NCBI RefSeq assembly: GCF_000283155.1 | Contig: NW_004454217.1 | Span: 3,063,799-3,127,798 of the forward strand | Source: Ceratotherium simum simum | Taxonomy: Eukaryota > Chordata > Mammalia > Perissodactyla > Rhinocerotidae | DNA length: 64,000 bases | Reading direction: 5' to 3' | Shown here: piece after piece, positions 43,990 to 56,038 of the stretch | Layout of the letters: the number at the start of each line of letters is the position of its first letter | Numbering within the stretch: the first letter of the stretch is position 1 | Notes under the pieces: generated by a model | What the model was told of the DNA's origin: nothing | Seen by the model: only the letters and a program-made list of their open reading frames with translations | Databases searched by the model: none | Made by a program: the position numbers and the translations under genes

Positions 43990-45780
43990 CTGTTCCTTAG
44001 TCCCATTACTAGTTTAAGAGCACTAGACTTTCAAGGTGGATAAACAACAATTCTTTCTCCATTAGGACTTGTAGGTCTTCTTTTCGAATGGTGAATAAAA
44101 CTTTGAAATTTAAAAGCTCTTATGGAATAAAGGCAAAGTCTCAATAAAGGACATTGGGAAACTAGGGGAAGAGAAGTGCCGTGGATGATCAGGGAATACA
44201 GCCTGAGAAAAGAGAGTTGTGCCATCTGGGCTCTGTTTTGGAAAATTGCTTTGTGGACACTGGAGAGGGTCATTTTGAACACTGATACTGGTTGATGCCC
44301 TGTGAGCATCCTTTATAGTGGGGAAATGTAGGAATAGACTCTGGCAGGCAGAAAGCCTGTACTCAAGTGGAATGTGGTACACATAGGAAAGTGACTCTGG
44401 GAAATTGATATTGATTCAAACCTTCAGCAAGCACTCGGGAACATGCTGAGATTGATCTAGCACCTCACACGGGTTGCTAGGTAGTCATAAATGTTAGATT
44501 CCTCAGAAAAGTCAGTAGAGGATGAAAATACAAAAAATCTCCTATAAGAATGGCAAAGGTTGCTCCTTGAAAAATTTGATGATTCTTGCCCCAGTCAAGC
44601 AGTTTTATTGGCAGCAGCAACATTAAATGATGAGTCTTGAAGGTTAGAGAAGCTTGCCCCTTCGTGGGAAGTGCTGTTCTGTAATCTCTACATGTAGCTC
44701 TATGCTAGAAAGTTGAAATTTTTACCCACATTATTTTTACCCACATTTTATCCTTTAATAGAGTGGACTATAGTTTTCCAGACAGTCACATTCTCTTTAT
44801 TTCGTGATGACCATAGAGAAGACTTCCATAAAAAGGTCCTGCCATGCCCACAGCCTTCCTCTTAGAATAACTTGTTACTTGAACATGAGTAGCAAATCTC
44901 TGCTCTTGGACAAAGCTAAGTGAACCGGAAATCAGGGCCAAGACAAAACAAAAATTCCCCAGCACAATATACCCATCTAAAATGGGTGCTCCTTATGGTG
45001 ATTAACAATCAAGTCATTTTGTATTTCTTAGGAGGTTTGAGTATGAAATTAACAGATAGAATAGTTAGTTATGGGCAGTGAAGGAAGAAGAAATAAGCAG
45101 AAAGAGGCACAGAAGCAGAGGAAATGAGTAATGGTACTAGAAGACTGCTAGAGTTTCTGTGCTTTAGTCTTACCAACATTATGCGTCCCCATGAAGCCTA
45201 GTAATTTAACATCTCAGGTGGATCCCTGGAAAAGTCTTCCATTAATGTACTTTGACTAGGTAACCACAGTCTAGCTTTGCTCCTCTCAACATGAAGTAGC
45301 TATGTAAACACATTCTGTTGCGTCATTCCCAGAGAACTACCTTAAGTTCCAAAGAGAGGAAGTCTCCACACTGAGAGAAAGAGAACACTAATGAGAGGTC
45401 AACATGAGTTATAACCACTGTACAGGAAAAGCAAATGGTGTGGAGATTAGAAGAAGCAAAACCAGTAGCAAGAGCTGAAAGACAACAGCAGCTAAGGTAA
45501 CGAGGAGAGCAGAGATGTCAGAAGTGTAAGCCTCAAGATGGGCGGTGGATAGAGAAGCCACAGAAGCAGCAGATACCCCAGAGGCCTCCAGACAGCAAGG
45601 CAGGTAGTGTGGCAACTAGGGACCCCAATAGTTGCTTGCATTAGTCATTAAGGGAAGTACGGAAGCCATCAGCCAGCCAAGAGGAAAGGCAGATGGTTGG
45701 AGGCCTTGTTATCTCAAAAGTTCTATAGCCTTAAAGATTATTAAGCTTTCCCCCTCTGCCTTGGTCAGTCCCTCTGGCTT
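43990..45780. other. Unassigned, less AT-rich block
   Basis: About 1.8 kb with visibly higher G+C than its surroundings and several overlapping 60-90 codon frames, mostly on the minus strand (44382-44031; 45615-45409). The frame at 45615-45409 is leucine/alanine-rich and hydrophobic at its end. A 15-16-bp tandem duplication (TTTTTACCCACATTA then TTTTTACCCACATTT) sits at about 44717-44748. No family recognised; an old retroviral internal region is one possibility. Confidence 0.35.
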
Positions 45781-46039
45781 ATATGGCCTTGGGGAAAAAA
45801 TACTATAAATATTACAAAGGGAGAGGCATTTTGAGTTTAGAATGAAGTAAAAATATATATTTCCCAAATAAAATGAAGTTACATATAGTTATATACAATG
45901 GATACAAAAGTTGTTTTAATAGGTATTTCAAACAAAAAGTAGTGCCAAAATATTTTCACCATAATAATCTATATTATTGAATCATGTAATAATTTTCAAA
46001 CAGAATCTACAGACTATAATCTCATTAATGACATCTAAC

Positions 46040-46180
46040 AACTATCCTTTATTTGAGTGCTGTCTATGATCTTGGACTGTGATAGGAGCTTTACATATAT
46101 TTTCATTTAATCTCAGTGACAACCAACCATGTGGGGATACTATGATCCCTCTTCTTACAGTTAAGTCAAGCGATATTTAC
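46040..46180 (-). mobile_element. MIR SINE
   Basis: Reverse-complement MIR landmarks: TTTGAGTGCTGTCTATGATC, GGAGCTTTACATATATTTTC, TTTAATCTCAGTGACAACC and TTACAGTTAAGTCAAGC. Confidence 0.75.
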
Positions 46181-46607
46181 CACGTACAATGACCACTGTT
46201 TTTCCCAGTAGAACTAATGGCACATGTTCTCCTATAGAAACTTAAAGATATTTTTCGTATAAAAGTGAAATGCACATAGTGTAAGATTCCCTCAAACTAT
46301 CACTGAATACTAGAGAATACATTTCAGTTGCTCTATTTAACTTTTGACCAAGACAGTCTTAATTTTCTTCTCAGCTTGACTAAACTTTAGACAGGTTTCT
46401 TCCTAACTATTGGTCCCTGACCTCCATTTTCTTGGAGCATTTACTTTATAAAACTTTTAAATGCAAATTCTTTCTCTGCCCGGTTGACTTATGAATATCC
46501 TCTCAGCCTCTTGCCAGGTTTACAACACAAGAATGTCATTCTCAAGGATCCAGTAGCTGTCCCTTTGAAATGCAATCATCAAAGAAGCTACACCCCTATC
46601 TCCTAGA

Positions 46608-46652
46608 TACATGTGTGTGTGTGTGTGTGTCTGTGTGTGTGTGTGTGTGTTT
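46608..46652 (+). repeat. (GT)n microsatellite
   Basis: A near-perfect GT dinucleotide tract with a single CT interruption. Its in-frame translation gives an artificial Cys-Val run. Confidence 0.96.
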
Positions 46653-49440
46653 GAGGGCGGAGCCTAACTTCAACAAATATCAATTAGCAAACACAGAGGG
46701 CCTAATCACATTGACCAACCTCCCCCACCGCCTCATCCTTCAGTACTTTTGCATTAGCTCACCCAGTGCTTTAAAACACTCCAGTCTTTTGTTTTGGAGG
46801 AGTTGAGTTTAATCTCTCTTTCCTATTGCAACAGTCTTGAACGAAGTCTTCCTTGCCAGTTTAACTTGTCTGGTGCAATTTTTCTTTGACATTTCATACA
46901 CAGAACTTAAAATTTAATGAAAACTCAAGATATCTGTTAACAATTTAATAAACTCAAGGGTAAAATTGATCTCCATTTCCTAATGGTTCATTTGCTTTTC
47001 CACTAGAATTTGATTTCGAATATACAATTTAATTCCATATGATGCATTCAAGCAAGCTTTAAAAAGAAATATTGATATTAAAGTTAGTGTTTTTCAGACC
47101 TTTTATACACCTTTTTGTAAAATGAGAAGTGATGCACCTTCTCAAGATTAGTGCTCTGATTTAAAAGAAGCTACAAAGCAGCTACACTGTTTCACAAGGG
47201 TTAAGGGAGTATATTGAGCGTGTTTAGAGAATTTAACATTTTCAGGGTCTGTTTGTTAGTGTGGGTCAAAATATACGTTATCCATCGCTTCCTTATAACA
47301 ATTACTTTTTCAGCCTTTTCTTCTATATTGCACCTGTATTTGCACAATGCCAAATGTGTAGTAAGTAAGCAAGATTGATCCATGTGTGGATTTTTCTAAA
47401 TGTCCAACCGCTGCATGCTATATAAGTAGCTATCTTGGTTTTAAACTTAATCTCTCACCTCTAATCCAGTTATTTTATTTTAAAATATGTCCTGACCACT
47501 TTTATCTGGGAAAAGAAAATGATGGTTTGATTTTTTAAAAAATTGAACTAGCATGCAGAAAAATCGCACCACCAAATATAAGGTACACATCTCCAACTTA
47601 TAGTAAAGTGGGAGATACTTAGTGCTATCTTCCAAATTTTCTTATTCCATACCTTTTGCTGCCAGCACAGAGTCACTTATTTCAAGATGAATATTTTATC
47701 TATACTGTGGGTACAGTGCAATATGCTCATGAGCAATTCTGTGTCACGACATTCCTGGGAGAATTTCTTGTCAAAATGAGATGTTTTTCTTTTGAGACTT
47801 TTTTAGTGAAGATGTCTTAAAATCAATAAAAATGCCCCTATATGCTTGGATTTCTGGAGTCAATTAAAAGCAAATAACAGTTTAAGTGATGAGATAAACA
47901 TGCATTTGCAGTCTATACTGGCTGGCTTAACCTCTGATTTAGCTTAGTGTATGTCTATAAATCTATTTTAAATTTTAGATTGTCTAGTTGTCCATATTAC
48001 TCCACCGAAAATAAGTTTACTAGCTTATCAATTGCTTTGCTATATCAGTCAAGAGCCAATGTTTCCTATATTTATTTTATGTCTTCCTTTTTAATCAAAG
48101 AAATGTAGAATCTTGTATCATGGTACTAATATTGCCTCATTGTGTAGTTTGTATTAAATTGTAATGATACAGCAAGATCTCTCCTGGGGCACTCTTAATT
48201 CCTGTTTTCACAGATGTTCCTACTGCTTGTGAAAGCAGGTTTGGGTTTGGTAAGCTGGCAAAGCTAGAGCTGCAATAAAGTGCTGATGACTTCGAAATGG
48301 CAGTAGAAAGTATGAAAACAGGAAATTAATGCTTTTACATTCAGAAATTTTGTTATAACTGAATCATGTTATTTTCCAGGTGAATGTTGTTGCGGTGGGT
48401 TTCCAGGGAATTGTGTCTAATGACTATTACTGTTTTTGAAAATAACAACTCATTAAGATGACTATCTTCCGGCAGCCTTACCTTATAAGGCATTTCTTCA
48501 TGTCATGAAGCATATTGAAAAAGAAAAGAATTTTTATGGTTTGATTTATTCATGTAAAATATTAATAAAGTGAGAGAGTCACGTTGAAATACCTTGTTTA
48601 CAAGAGACACTGGAGATGGAATACAACAAATACATATTAAAAGCATGAGGATGAAACAATTTATAAAAATGTAGCAGCATTTGAGCATACGAGCAAGCAA
48701 TAACAGGCATGCAAATAAATATAAAGTAACAAAGCATAAGGAGGAAGATTTAGGTATATTCAGATTTGTGGTAGAAACTGTTATTAAAGACATATTTTTC
48801 TATTTGAATTTCTGTTATGACATGATTGAACATTACATAGGATCCATTTTAACATTTGTTATAGCTTTGTGATCTATAGTGTTATTTCTACACTTATAAT
48901 AATAAAGGAAAAGTAATAAAAATGGATATGTTTCAAAAACACAGATTACTAATATTTTTCACACCGGCAATAAGGTCATCTACAATATAGAGGGGCACGT
49001 TTTCAGTTGTTCAGTACAGTACTTTACAGCTTTGCATCTTCCTGAAATAAAATTTCTGGGTACTTTGAAAATATTGTCATGCCTTTTGTACCTAAAATAC
49101 AGCATATTTATTATAAACACACACACGCGCACACGTACACACACCGTTTTGAGAAGAGCAGGCAATAGTTCCTATCCACAATTGGGGAAAAGTCAGATCT
49201 AATTCATAATATTGTAATTTTAAAATAACATAACTGCTGGTTCAAAAATCTCACAGTATTTTTTTTTTCAAAATACTATCTAATCCTATTGTCTCCTTCA
49301 TGATTTGGAAAATTCGCTAAGCACAAAAATCTATTGACCATACATATCATTTAATTTAATTTAATTTCAATGGAGTTGTCCAATTAAGACTTCAAGCGGC
49401 ACTAGAAATTATGCTAGTTTAAACTTTTAGGAGTTAAAGA
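46653..49440. other. Unassigned 2.8-kb stretch
   Basis: AT-rich DNA with a short CA/CG tract at about 49121-49145. The opposite-strand frames at 48503-48793 and 48681-48872 overlap and have no domain. No repeat family recognised. Confidence 0.45.
49121..49145 (+). repeat. Short (CA)n/(CG) simple repeat
   Basis: CACACACACGCGCACACG-type tract, interrupted. Confidence 0.85.
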
Positions 49441-49549
49441 TCATTAATGAAACCAAAACCATTAAGAATATCTTGTCAAATTTCAGACTTTTCATTTCCA
49501 TTAATGTTTGTATATCCTAAAGAAAACACCCTGCACAACATATTGCCCT

Positions 49550-49876
49550 CCATATACTACCTTAGTCTTCATTCTTCTCTGCAGCAAAATTTCTCCGGGA
49601 GTTGTCTCTTGTCACAATCTCCACTTACTTGTGTTCCATTCCTTCCTCAACTCATTCCACATCTATTCCTTCCACTCAACTAAGCCTATTGCTAAAAGGT
49701 TACCATGATTTCCATGTGGATTGCTTTACGGATTTCTCACCCACCACCACAGCAGTACAATATAAGTTCCATGAGAGAAGAGGCTTTTTATATCTAGTTT
49801 ACAACTATTTACTGAATGCCCAAAACTACCTGTAATGCAGTAAGCAATCAATAAATATTTGTTCAATGAATAAAGG
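49550..49876 (+). mobile_element. L2 LINE 3' end
   Basis: Forward L2 signature: CTATTGCTAAAAGGTTACC-type ORF tail, AATATAAGTTCCATGAGAG, TGCAGTAAGCAATCAATAAA and ATTTGTTCAATGAATAAAGG, which is the conserved L2 3' terminus. ORF2 is entirely broken. Confidence 0.85.
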
Positions 49877-50271
49877 TTGAAAAAAATGAACAGAGTTTTA
49901 GTGAAAATGTACTTTACTCAAGAATTAAAGAGATCCTTTGTGCAGGTCGTATTCCTATTTCGGTTAGTTATTGATACATATTAACCTCTCTTAGGGGGCT
50001 ATCCCTATCTCTCCAGGCCTCCTAACATCCTTGGTGATTCTCAATCAGCCTCCAGTTTCTGCAATGATTTTAGACCACTAAAATTGCAGGAATCTCAGGC
50101 TGCGGCAAGGGTTCCACTAGTTGCTGAATATGCCTTCCATGACCCCCTGAACCTCTCCAAGTATACTATAAGCCAGTTTGTTTTTGCCAGCATATTTGTG
50201 AACTTGATCATGTGCAAGCAATTCAATTAACCCAGATATGTACATACCCATTACCAACTTAAAAAAAACAG
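49877..50271. other. Unassigned stretch
   Basis: Possibly more diverged L2 (CCTGAACCTCTCCAAG near 50150), but not secure. Confidence 0.4.
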
Positions 50272-50280
50272 AGCCCTCCT

Positions 50281-50729
50281 AGTCATTATGTTAAGTGAGA
50301 TAAGACAGACAGAGAAAAAAAATACTGTATGAGCTCACTTACATGAAATCTAAAAAAGCTGAACTCATAGAAAAAGAGAATAGAATGGTGGTTGCCAGTG
50401 GCTGGGGGATGGGGTAAATGGGGAGATGTTGGTCAAAAAGTACAAACTTCAAGTTATAAGATTAATAAGTTCTGGAGATCTAATGCACAGCATGGTGACT
50501 ATAGTTAACAATATTGTATTTATATTCTCGAAGGTTGCTAACAGAGTAGGTCTTAAATGTTCTCACCACACACACATACACAAATGATAATTATGTGAGG
50601 TGATGGATGTGTTAACTAAACTTATTGTGGCAATCGTCTCAGTATATATGTGCATCAAATCATTGCATTGTACACCTTAAACTTTCACAATGTTGTATGT
50701 CAATTATGTCTCAATAAAGCTGGAATAAA
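50281..50729 (+). mobile_element. LINE-1 3' end, 5'-truncated
   Basis: It begins at the classic L1 3' region (ATTATGTTAAGTGAGATAAG; GGTGGTTGCCAGTGGCTGGG) and ends TGTCAATTATGTCTCAATAA. The flanks AGCCCTCCT (50272-50280) and AGCCCTCTT (50730-50738) look like a 9-bp target duplication with one mismatch, and the right flank is L2 sequence. Only about 450 bp were inserted, with almost no poly-A left. Confidence 0.88.
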
Positions 50730-50736
50730 AGCCCTC

Positions 50737-50850
50737 TTTTTCCAATTTACCCTTCCTTCAAACATCTCCAATGGGTTCCTATTATTTACATTACTAAAAT
50801 CCAAGATCCTTTCCTTAGCAACTAAAATTTCCAATAAATTTTCTCAAAGT
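50737..50850 (+). mobile_element. L2 LINE fragment
   Basis: CATCTCCAATGGGTTCCTAT and CTAAAATCCAAGATCCTTTC match the L2 'CTCCAATGGCTTCCCAT...AAAATCCAAA' region in forward orientation. Confidence 0.65.
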
Positions 50851-52359
50851 TATCTTTGACTACTCTCATAGATAGTAGTAAAGGATTAGCAAGCCCTTTG
50901 TATGAATCTCAAACAAAAAACCTATTTTCATAATTTTAGAAATGACTAGATTGGGTGTAGAAATGATATTGACTGTATACAGACTGGAGGTAAACAATTC
51001 GATTAAGAACAAATGATCAACAAATTCAATCATTATAAGCAACACAATGATCTGTAGTTTATTTAGAATGATTAACATTTGAATTAGGTCAATGGCTTGG
51101 CAAGCTAATGTCTTGAGGCAATCCATTAATTCCTTGTGATATGCTGCCCTTCCTTTCCAACCAAACAAAACACCAAATCAAATGTATCATGGTTAGTTCA
51201 AAATGCACAAAAGGAATTGTTCACTTTGTGCTTGATTCCAAGCCCCAAACACTGCATTTCAAATGATTATTTTTAATCTGAGCAATTAATATGGACACAA
51301 GATCAATTTCAGCCAAATTCAGCTATAACTAAAGTAATTAATGGCCATATTGCGACTGAGTAGATATGTTTCAAAGCTGTTTGTTAACAAAATTGTGAAG
51401 TGAGCAAGCATTATTCTACCCAACACATGATGTATATGATTTCTCTTAGAGCTCCTTGGAATATTATGAAGAATAAGCAATGCAGGAACCATGACCATCT
51501 TCACTATCATAATCTCTCCCTCTGGAAGAAAAGAAAACTTCTTAAAACATGAAGGCCAAATCGGCGACTTTGAAATGTGCCCAGAGACTTGGCTTTTGCT
51601 CCTCATGTGCAGAAACACAGAAAGAGTTAGATCTAAGCCGACAGTTCATACTGACCAAATGGATTCCAACTGAGAAAAAGAAGAAAATACATTGACAGAA
51701 CTGTCCTTCTATGACTCATGGTGCTGGTGCAGATGCTTATAGGAAAAGGAAGTATCGGGTTTTCTGAAGAAACTCTAATAACTGGAGGGTAATGGAAGAT
51801 GATAGCACTTAGCAAGCTTCGGTGAACTTCCCTATACCTATCTCACTGGGCAGTACGAAGTACCTGGATTCTGGAATGGATCTTTTTCAGCCAAAGCAAT
51901 AATTCTATGCTTTATGAAGAAAAGAAAGTTTGGTTTGACATACAATAAAACATTATACAAATCAAAAAATGTTAGATATCTATATAACATCAGAATAATT
52001 TATCTGAGGATTCACCTAAAATATCAGAAAATATTATTTTTAGCCCTTAGCCAACGCACCTCCATTCATGGCCGTGCCATTACAAGTATCTTTGCATTGT
52101 TATAGATTCCAGCATGAAAATGGAGTTATGAAATTAAAATTCACCTGATAATTTAATGTCATCTGACTGCTTAGTAAGTTAAAGAAGACAGATTCCAGTG
52201 GATTTTAGAAGTTCTTTTTTTCCAATTGATCTCTTTATGGCTCAAGCAATGACAATAAAAAACTAATTTTTTATTAAAAATAACCAATCAAAAGGAAGCA
52301 CTACATATTCCCCTTGAAGCTAAAAAAGACAGTCTTATAAAAATACTTGAAACATTTTA
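50851..52359. other. Unassigned stretch
   Basis: No gene or repeat recognised. The 100-codon minus frame at 51168-50866 and the 99-codon frame at 51618-51319 lack any domain and look incidental. Confidence 0.45.
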
Positions 52360-52510
52360 AAGTGTTTTCTCACACTTCCAGTATTTTGACAATATTCACT
52401 ATCTTATTGCATTTCACAACATTCCTGGGAGGTATGGTATTTAAACATTGTTACTCTCATTTTATAAATGAGGCAGCCAGAAGTGATATGAATTATTTAA
52501 GCTTTGTAAC
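52360..52510 (-). mobile_element. MIR SINE
   Basis: Reverse-complement MIR: AATATTCACTATCTTATTGC, GGGAGGTATGGTATTTAAAC and CTCATTTTATAAATGAGGC. Confidence 0.7.
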
Positions 52511-53269
52511 TATTTGATATCAAAGCGGGGGTTGTGAATGCTTCTATACTTTGGGGTTATCGGGACGAGCCACTTCACTAGGAAGTTGGAAATTATAAGA
52601 GTCAAAATTTAAAATCCAGACGTATGACTTCAACTGATATACAGATAGTCATAAGGAAAAATTAAATGACTCCTGGGTCAGCAAGGCTTAGTAATAACTT
52701 AATTAGATATGACTGCGTATTCTTTCTGAAAAAATAAACATAATAAAGGATTGAGAAATCTCTGGCTATTTTCTCAATATCATCAAGAAGTGAATGTTTT
52801 TAATCACAGCTAATGTAGAACTATATTCATATTATGACTTAATTAGTACCTAACCATGGTCATTAAATGATTACGATTTAAATTTTTATTTGGGTCTTGC
52901 AAAAATGTCTTATAGTTACCAGGAAAGAATGACAAACGATAATTTATCCACCATTTAGGTTCTCTCTGGGTCCTCCAGACCTTTCATTTGAAGTGGTCTT
53001 GGTTGAATCACGTCGTTTGTACGTAATCATTATGCTCATCCACTCACATAACAAGGAATTATTGACTGTAAATGACAGGAAACAATATCCATACTTTGGG
53101 ATCAAAATGAAAACACAATTCTTACACTCAAGAAGTCCACATCTTCGCGTAAGATAAATATATGTAAACAAATAAATATAATACAATGCAATGCATGTTC
53201 TAACAGAAACTGGCCATTGTTTACAGAGAGTAGAGAAAATGAACAAGTGTAGGAGTTCAAGAACTACTT
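52511..53269. other. Unassigned stretch
   Basis: No gene or repeat recognised. Confidence 0.5.
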
Positions 53270-54080
53270 CCCAGAAGAAAGGATCCTTGTCTTTGACCTT
53301 AAAAGTAGTAAGAAGAATTTTGCCAGGCAGCTAAGCTGGCAGATACACGTTGTGAGCAGAGAGAATACACGAAGACAAAAAAACAGTGTTTTTAGGAAAA
53401 TAAAAATAGTTCAGTGTTACTTGTGCATAGGACGCAAGCAGAAAGTGGAGAGGCTGGAGCTAAGAGCACTGAGAAGAAATACATTTGCTAATCTAAGGAG
53501 TTTAAATATTTTCTTATGGGCATAGGAAGTCTTCAAAGATTTTTTATTTTAATTTTTAAGTAGGAAATTGACATGATCAGACTTGAATTTTAGAAAAATT
53601 ATGTTTATAAATAAAGAAAGAGAGACACTGGTAGTTTCAGTAATTCCCCTGACATCTGGGATTCAAAACGTAAATCTAAATAATGCTATAATGTATTGCT
53701 TCCCGATTTAAGATATTATAAAATGGTATGTTGAGAGCCTGAAATAACGATGGCAGAGGTATTGAGGTAGAATTGTTGAGACTTGTCTTTGGGATAAATT
53801 AAATACGGCAATGACACAGAGGGAAAGTTTAATGTGAAACTGAGGCAATGAATAAGTATAAGATCTTTAATCAAGATGAATTATATAAGAAAATGAAGAG
53901 TATGGGAAACATTTTATTTAGATACATTTTGATGAGACATGTGGGCAGAGATGCTTAATAAGCATTTAAATAGCTGGAGCTTGAAATAGATATATATGTT
54001 GACAATGTTAGACATAGTACAGTAAACTCAGAAGTCGTAAGGCTTGGGAGCAAATAAGTTCTTCCTAAAATATTGGATAA
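53270..54080 (-). mobile_element. L2 LINE relic
   Basis: Reverse-complement L2 phrases in order: AGTAAGAAGAATTTTGCCAG, AAAGTGGAGAGGCTGGAGC, GTAGGAAATTGACATGATC, TTGAGGTAGAATTGTTGAG and TAAATAGCTGGAGCTTGAAA. A long but strongly diverged copy. Confidence 0.75.
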
Positions 54081-54113
54081 ACAGAAAAAAAGGGGCTGGG
54101 GACAGGCCTCTGG

Positions 54114-54528
54114 TGTATCAGTATCCTAAAACTGATATAACAAAGTACCAGAAACTGGGTGGCTTAAACCACAGACATGTATTGTCTCACAGTTTGGGAG
54201 ATTAGAAGTTCAAAACTAAGGTGTCAGCAGGGTTGGTTCCTTCTGAGAGCAGTGATAGAAGGATCTGTTCCAGACCTCTCTCCTTGGCTTATAGATGGCC
54301 ATCTTCTCACCATGCCTCTTCACATGGTCTTCCCTATATGGGTATCTCTGTGTCCATATTTTCCCTTTTTATAAGGATACCAATCATATTGGATTAGGGC
54401 CCATGGTGATGATCTCATTTTAACTTGATTATCTCTGTAAAGATCATATCTCAAAGTCACATTTTGAGGTAATAGGGGTTAGGACTTCAACATATGAATT
54501 TTGGAGGAACAGAATTCATCCTGTAATA
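54114..54528 (-). mobile_element. MLT1-like LTR (3' LTR position)
   Basis: Landmarks in reverse: ACTGGGTGGCTTAAACCACA, GTCTCACAGTTTGGGAG, AAGGTGTCAGCAGGGTTGG, TGGATTAGGGCCCATG, TTAGGACTTCAACATATG and terminal ATCCTGTAATA. It abuts the internal region through a polypyrimidine run (CTCTACCCCCTGCACCC), which is the complement of a polypurine tract just before a 3' LTR. Confidence 0.85.
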
Positions 54529-56038
54529 CTCTACCCCCTGCACCCTAAAATTCATGTCCTCTCACATGCAAAATATATTCACCCCCAGCCCAACATCCCA
54601 AAAAATCTTAACCAGTTTTAGCATCAACTCTAAGTCCAAAACACTGTCTATCATCTACATCAGGTATGGGTGAGAGCTGAGGTATGATTCATCCTGAGGC
54701 AAAATTCCTTTCCAGTTGTGAACCTGTGAAACCAGAAAGTAAATTATCTGCTTCCAAAATACAATGTAAACAAGCCTAGGATAGATATTTCCACTTCAAA
54801 AGGGAGAAATCAGAAGAAAGAGGTCATGGGGACCAAGCCAGTCTGAAATCTAGCAGCGTAAATTCCATTAGATTTTAAGGCTTGAGAACAATCTTCTTTG
54901 GCTGGATGCTCTGTCCTAGGCTTTTATGGCTGCAGCCTCTGGCAGTGAGCCCTCTGGAACAGAGTAGGTGGCCTTTCCCTTTGGAACTGAGGAGAAGATG
55001 GTTCTGCTCCCCTGGCCTGTGTCCTCTAGGCCTGTGGTGTCAGTGGTAGCCCTAATGACCTCTGAACTGCCTTTGGGGTCATTCTGCCTTTTTTCTTTAA
55101 GGATAGCACATGTTTGCAACCATATCTCTATCAGTGCATTTCCTGCCTATAGAATATCAGAAGTCCAACAGCCTTTCTCTATTTTGTCCCATCTCTTTCC
55201 CTTTCGGTCCAAGCTGGCAGTGTTTCTGCTAGTATAAAATTCTCAAAAACCTTGTTTGCCTTCCATGCATTTCAGGGAGGCCCAAGCCACTAGACAAGAG
55301 GGTCCTCCACAGGTCTTTCCTGGATAATTGCATCTCTCTTCCTATCTTTTGCTAAGATGGCTGATTGGATCCATGAGTCACACACATAATCTCTTTAGCA
55401 AAAGTTCCTGTTTCCTTAGTCCTGTTTCCAGAGCATACTCTCTGGATAGGTAGAGAATCTTCCAAATCATCCAGTGCTAGTTTCTTATTACTTGGCAGTT
55501 CCTTCTTCAATTTCTCTCTCTCTGCTTAAATTCTACCATAGGCAGCAAGGAGAAACCAAGCTGCACCCTCAACATTTTGCTTAGAAATCTCTTCACCTAA
55601 GTGTCTAATTTCATCACTTACAAGTTCTCCTTTGCATGAACAACTAGAACAAAATTTGTCCAAATTCTCTGCCACTTTATAACAAAGATCATCCTTTCTC
55701 CATTTTCCGATAACATGATCCTCATTTCCATCTGAGACCTCACCAGAAGCACCTTTAACACTCGTGTTTCCAGGAACATCTTGTTCATGATGATGTTTGT
55801 GGCCTCTAAGACAACAGAAGTTTTCTCTACAGCTCTCCTCTTTTCTTTCCGATCCCTCACCAGGATCTCCGTTGAATTCCGTGTTTCTACCAAAAATCTC
55901 TTCAAGGCAATCTAAGATTTTTTTTTATCATGCTCCTCAAAACTCTTCCAGCCTCTATGCATTTACCCAATTCCAAAACCAATTCCACATTTTTAGGTAT
56001 TTGTTATAGCAGCACCCTACTTCCAAGTACCAAAATCT
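54529..56038 (-). mobile_element. MaLR internal region with tRNA-Leu-like primer site
   Basis: It matches MaLR internal sequence in reverse along its length: TTCATGTCCTCTCACATGC, TCATCCTGAGGCAAAATTCC, AATTCCATTAGATTTTAAGG, AGGCAGCAAGGAGAAACC, CAAGCTGCACCCTCAAC and CTTTATAACAAAGATCATCC. At 56016-56032, CCTACTTCCAAGTACCA resembles the 3' end of a leucine tRNA, so its complement would be the primer-binding site, as expected in the ERVL/MaLR group. The open frames inside are not viral proteins. Confidence 0.8.

Noticed and set aside
46570..46806. Cys-Val repeat peptide
   Set aside because: A translation artefact of the (GT)n microsatellite.
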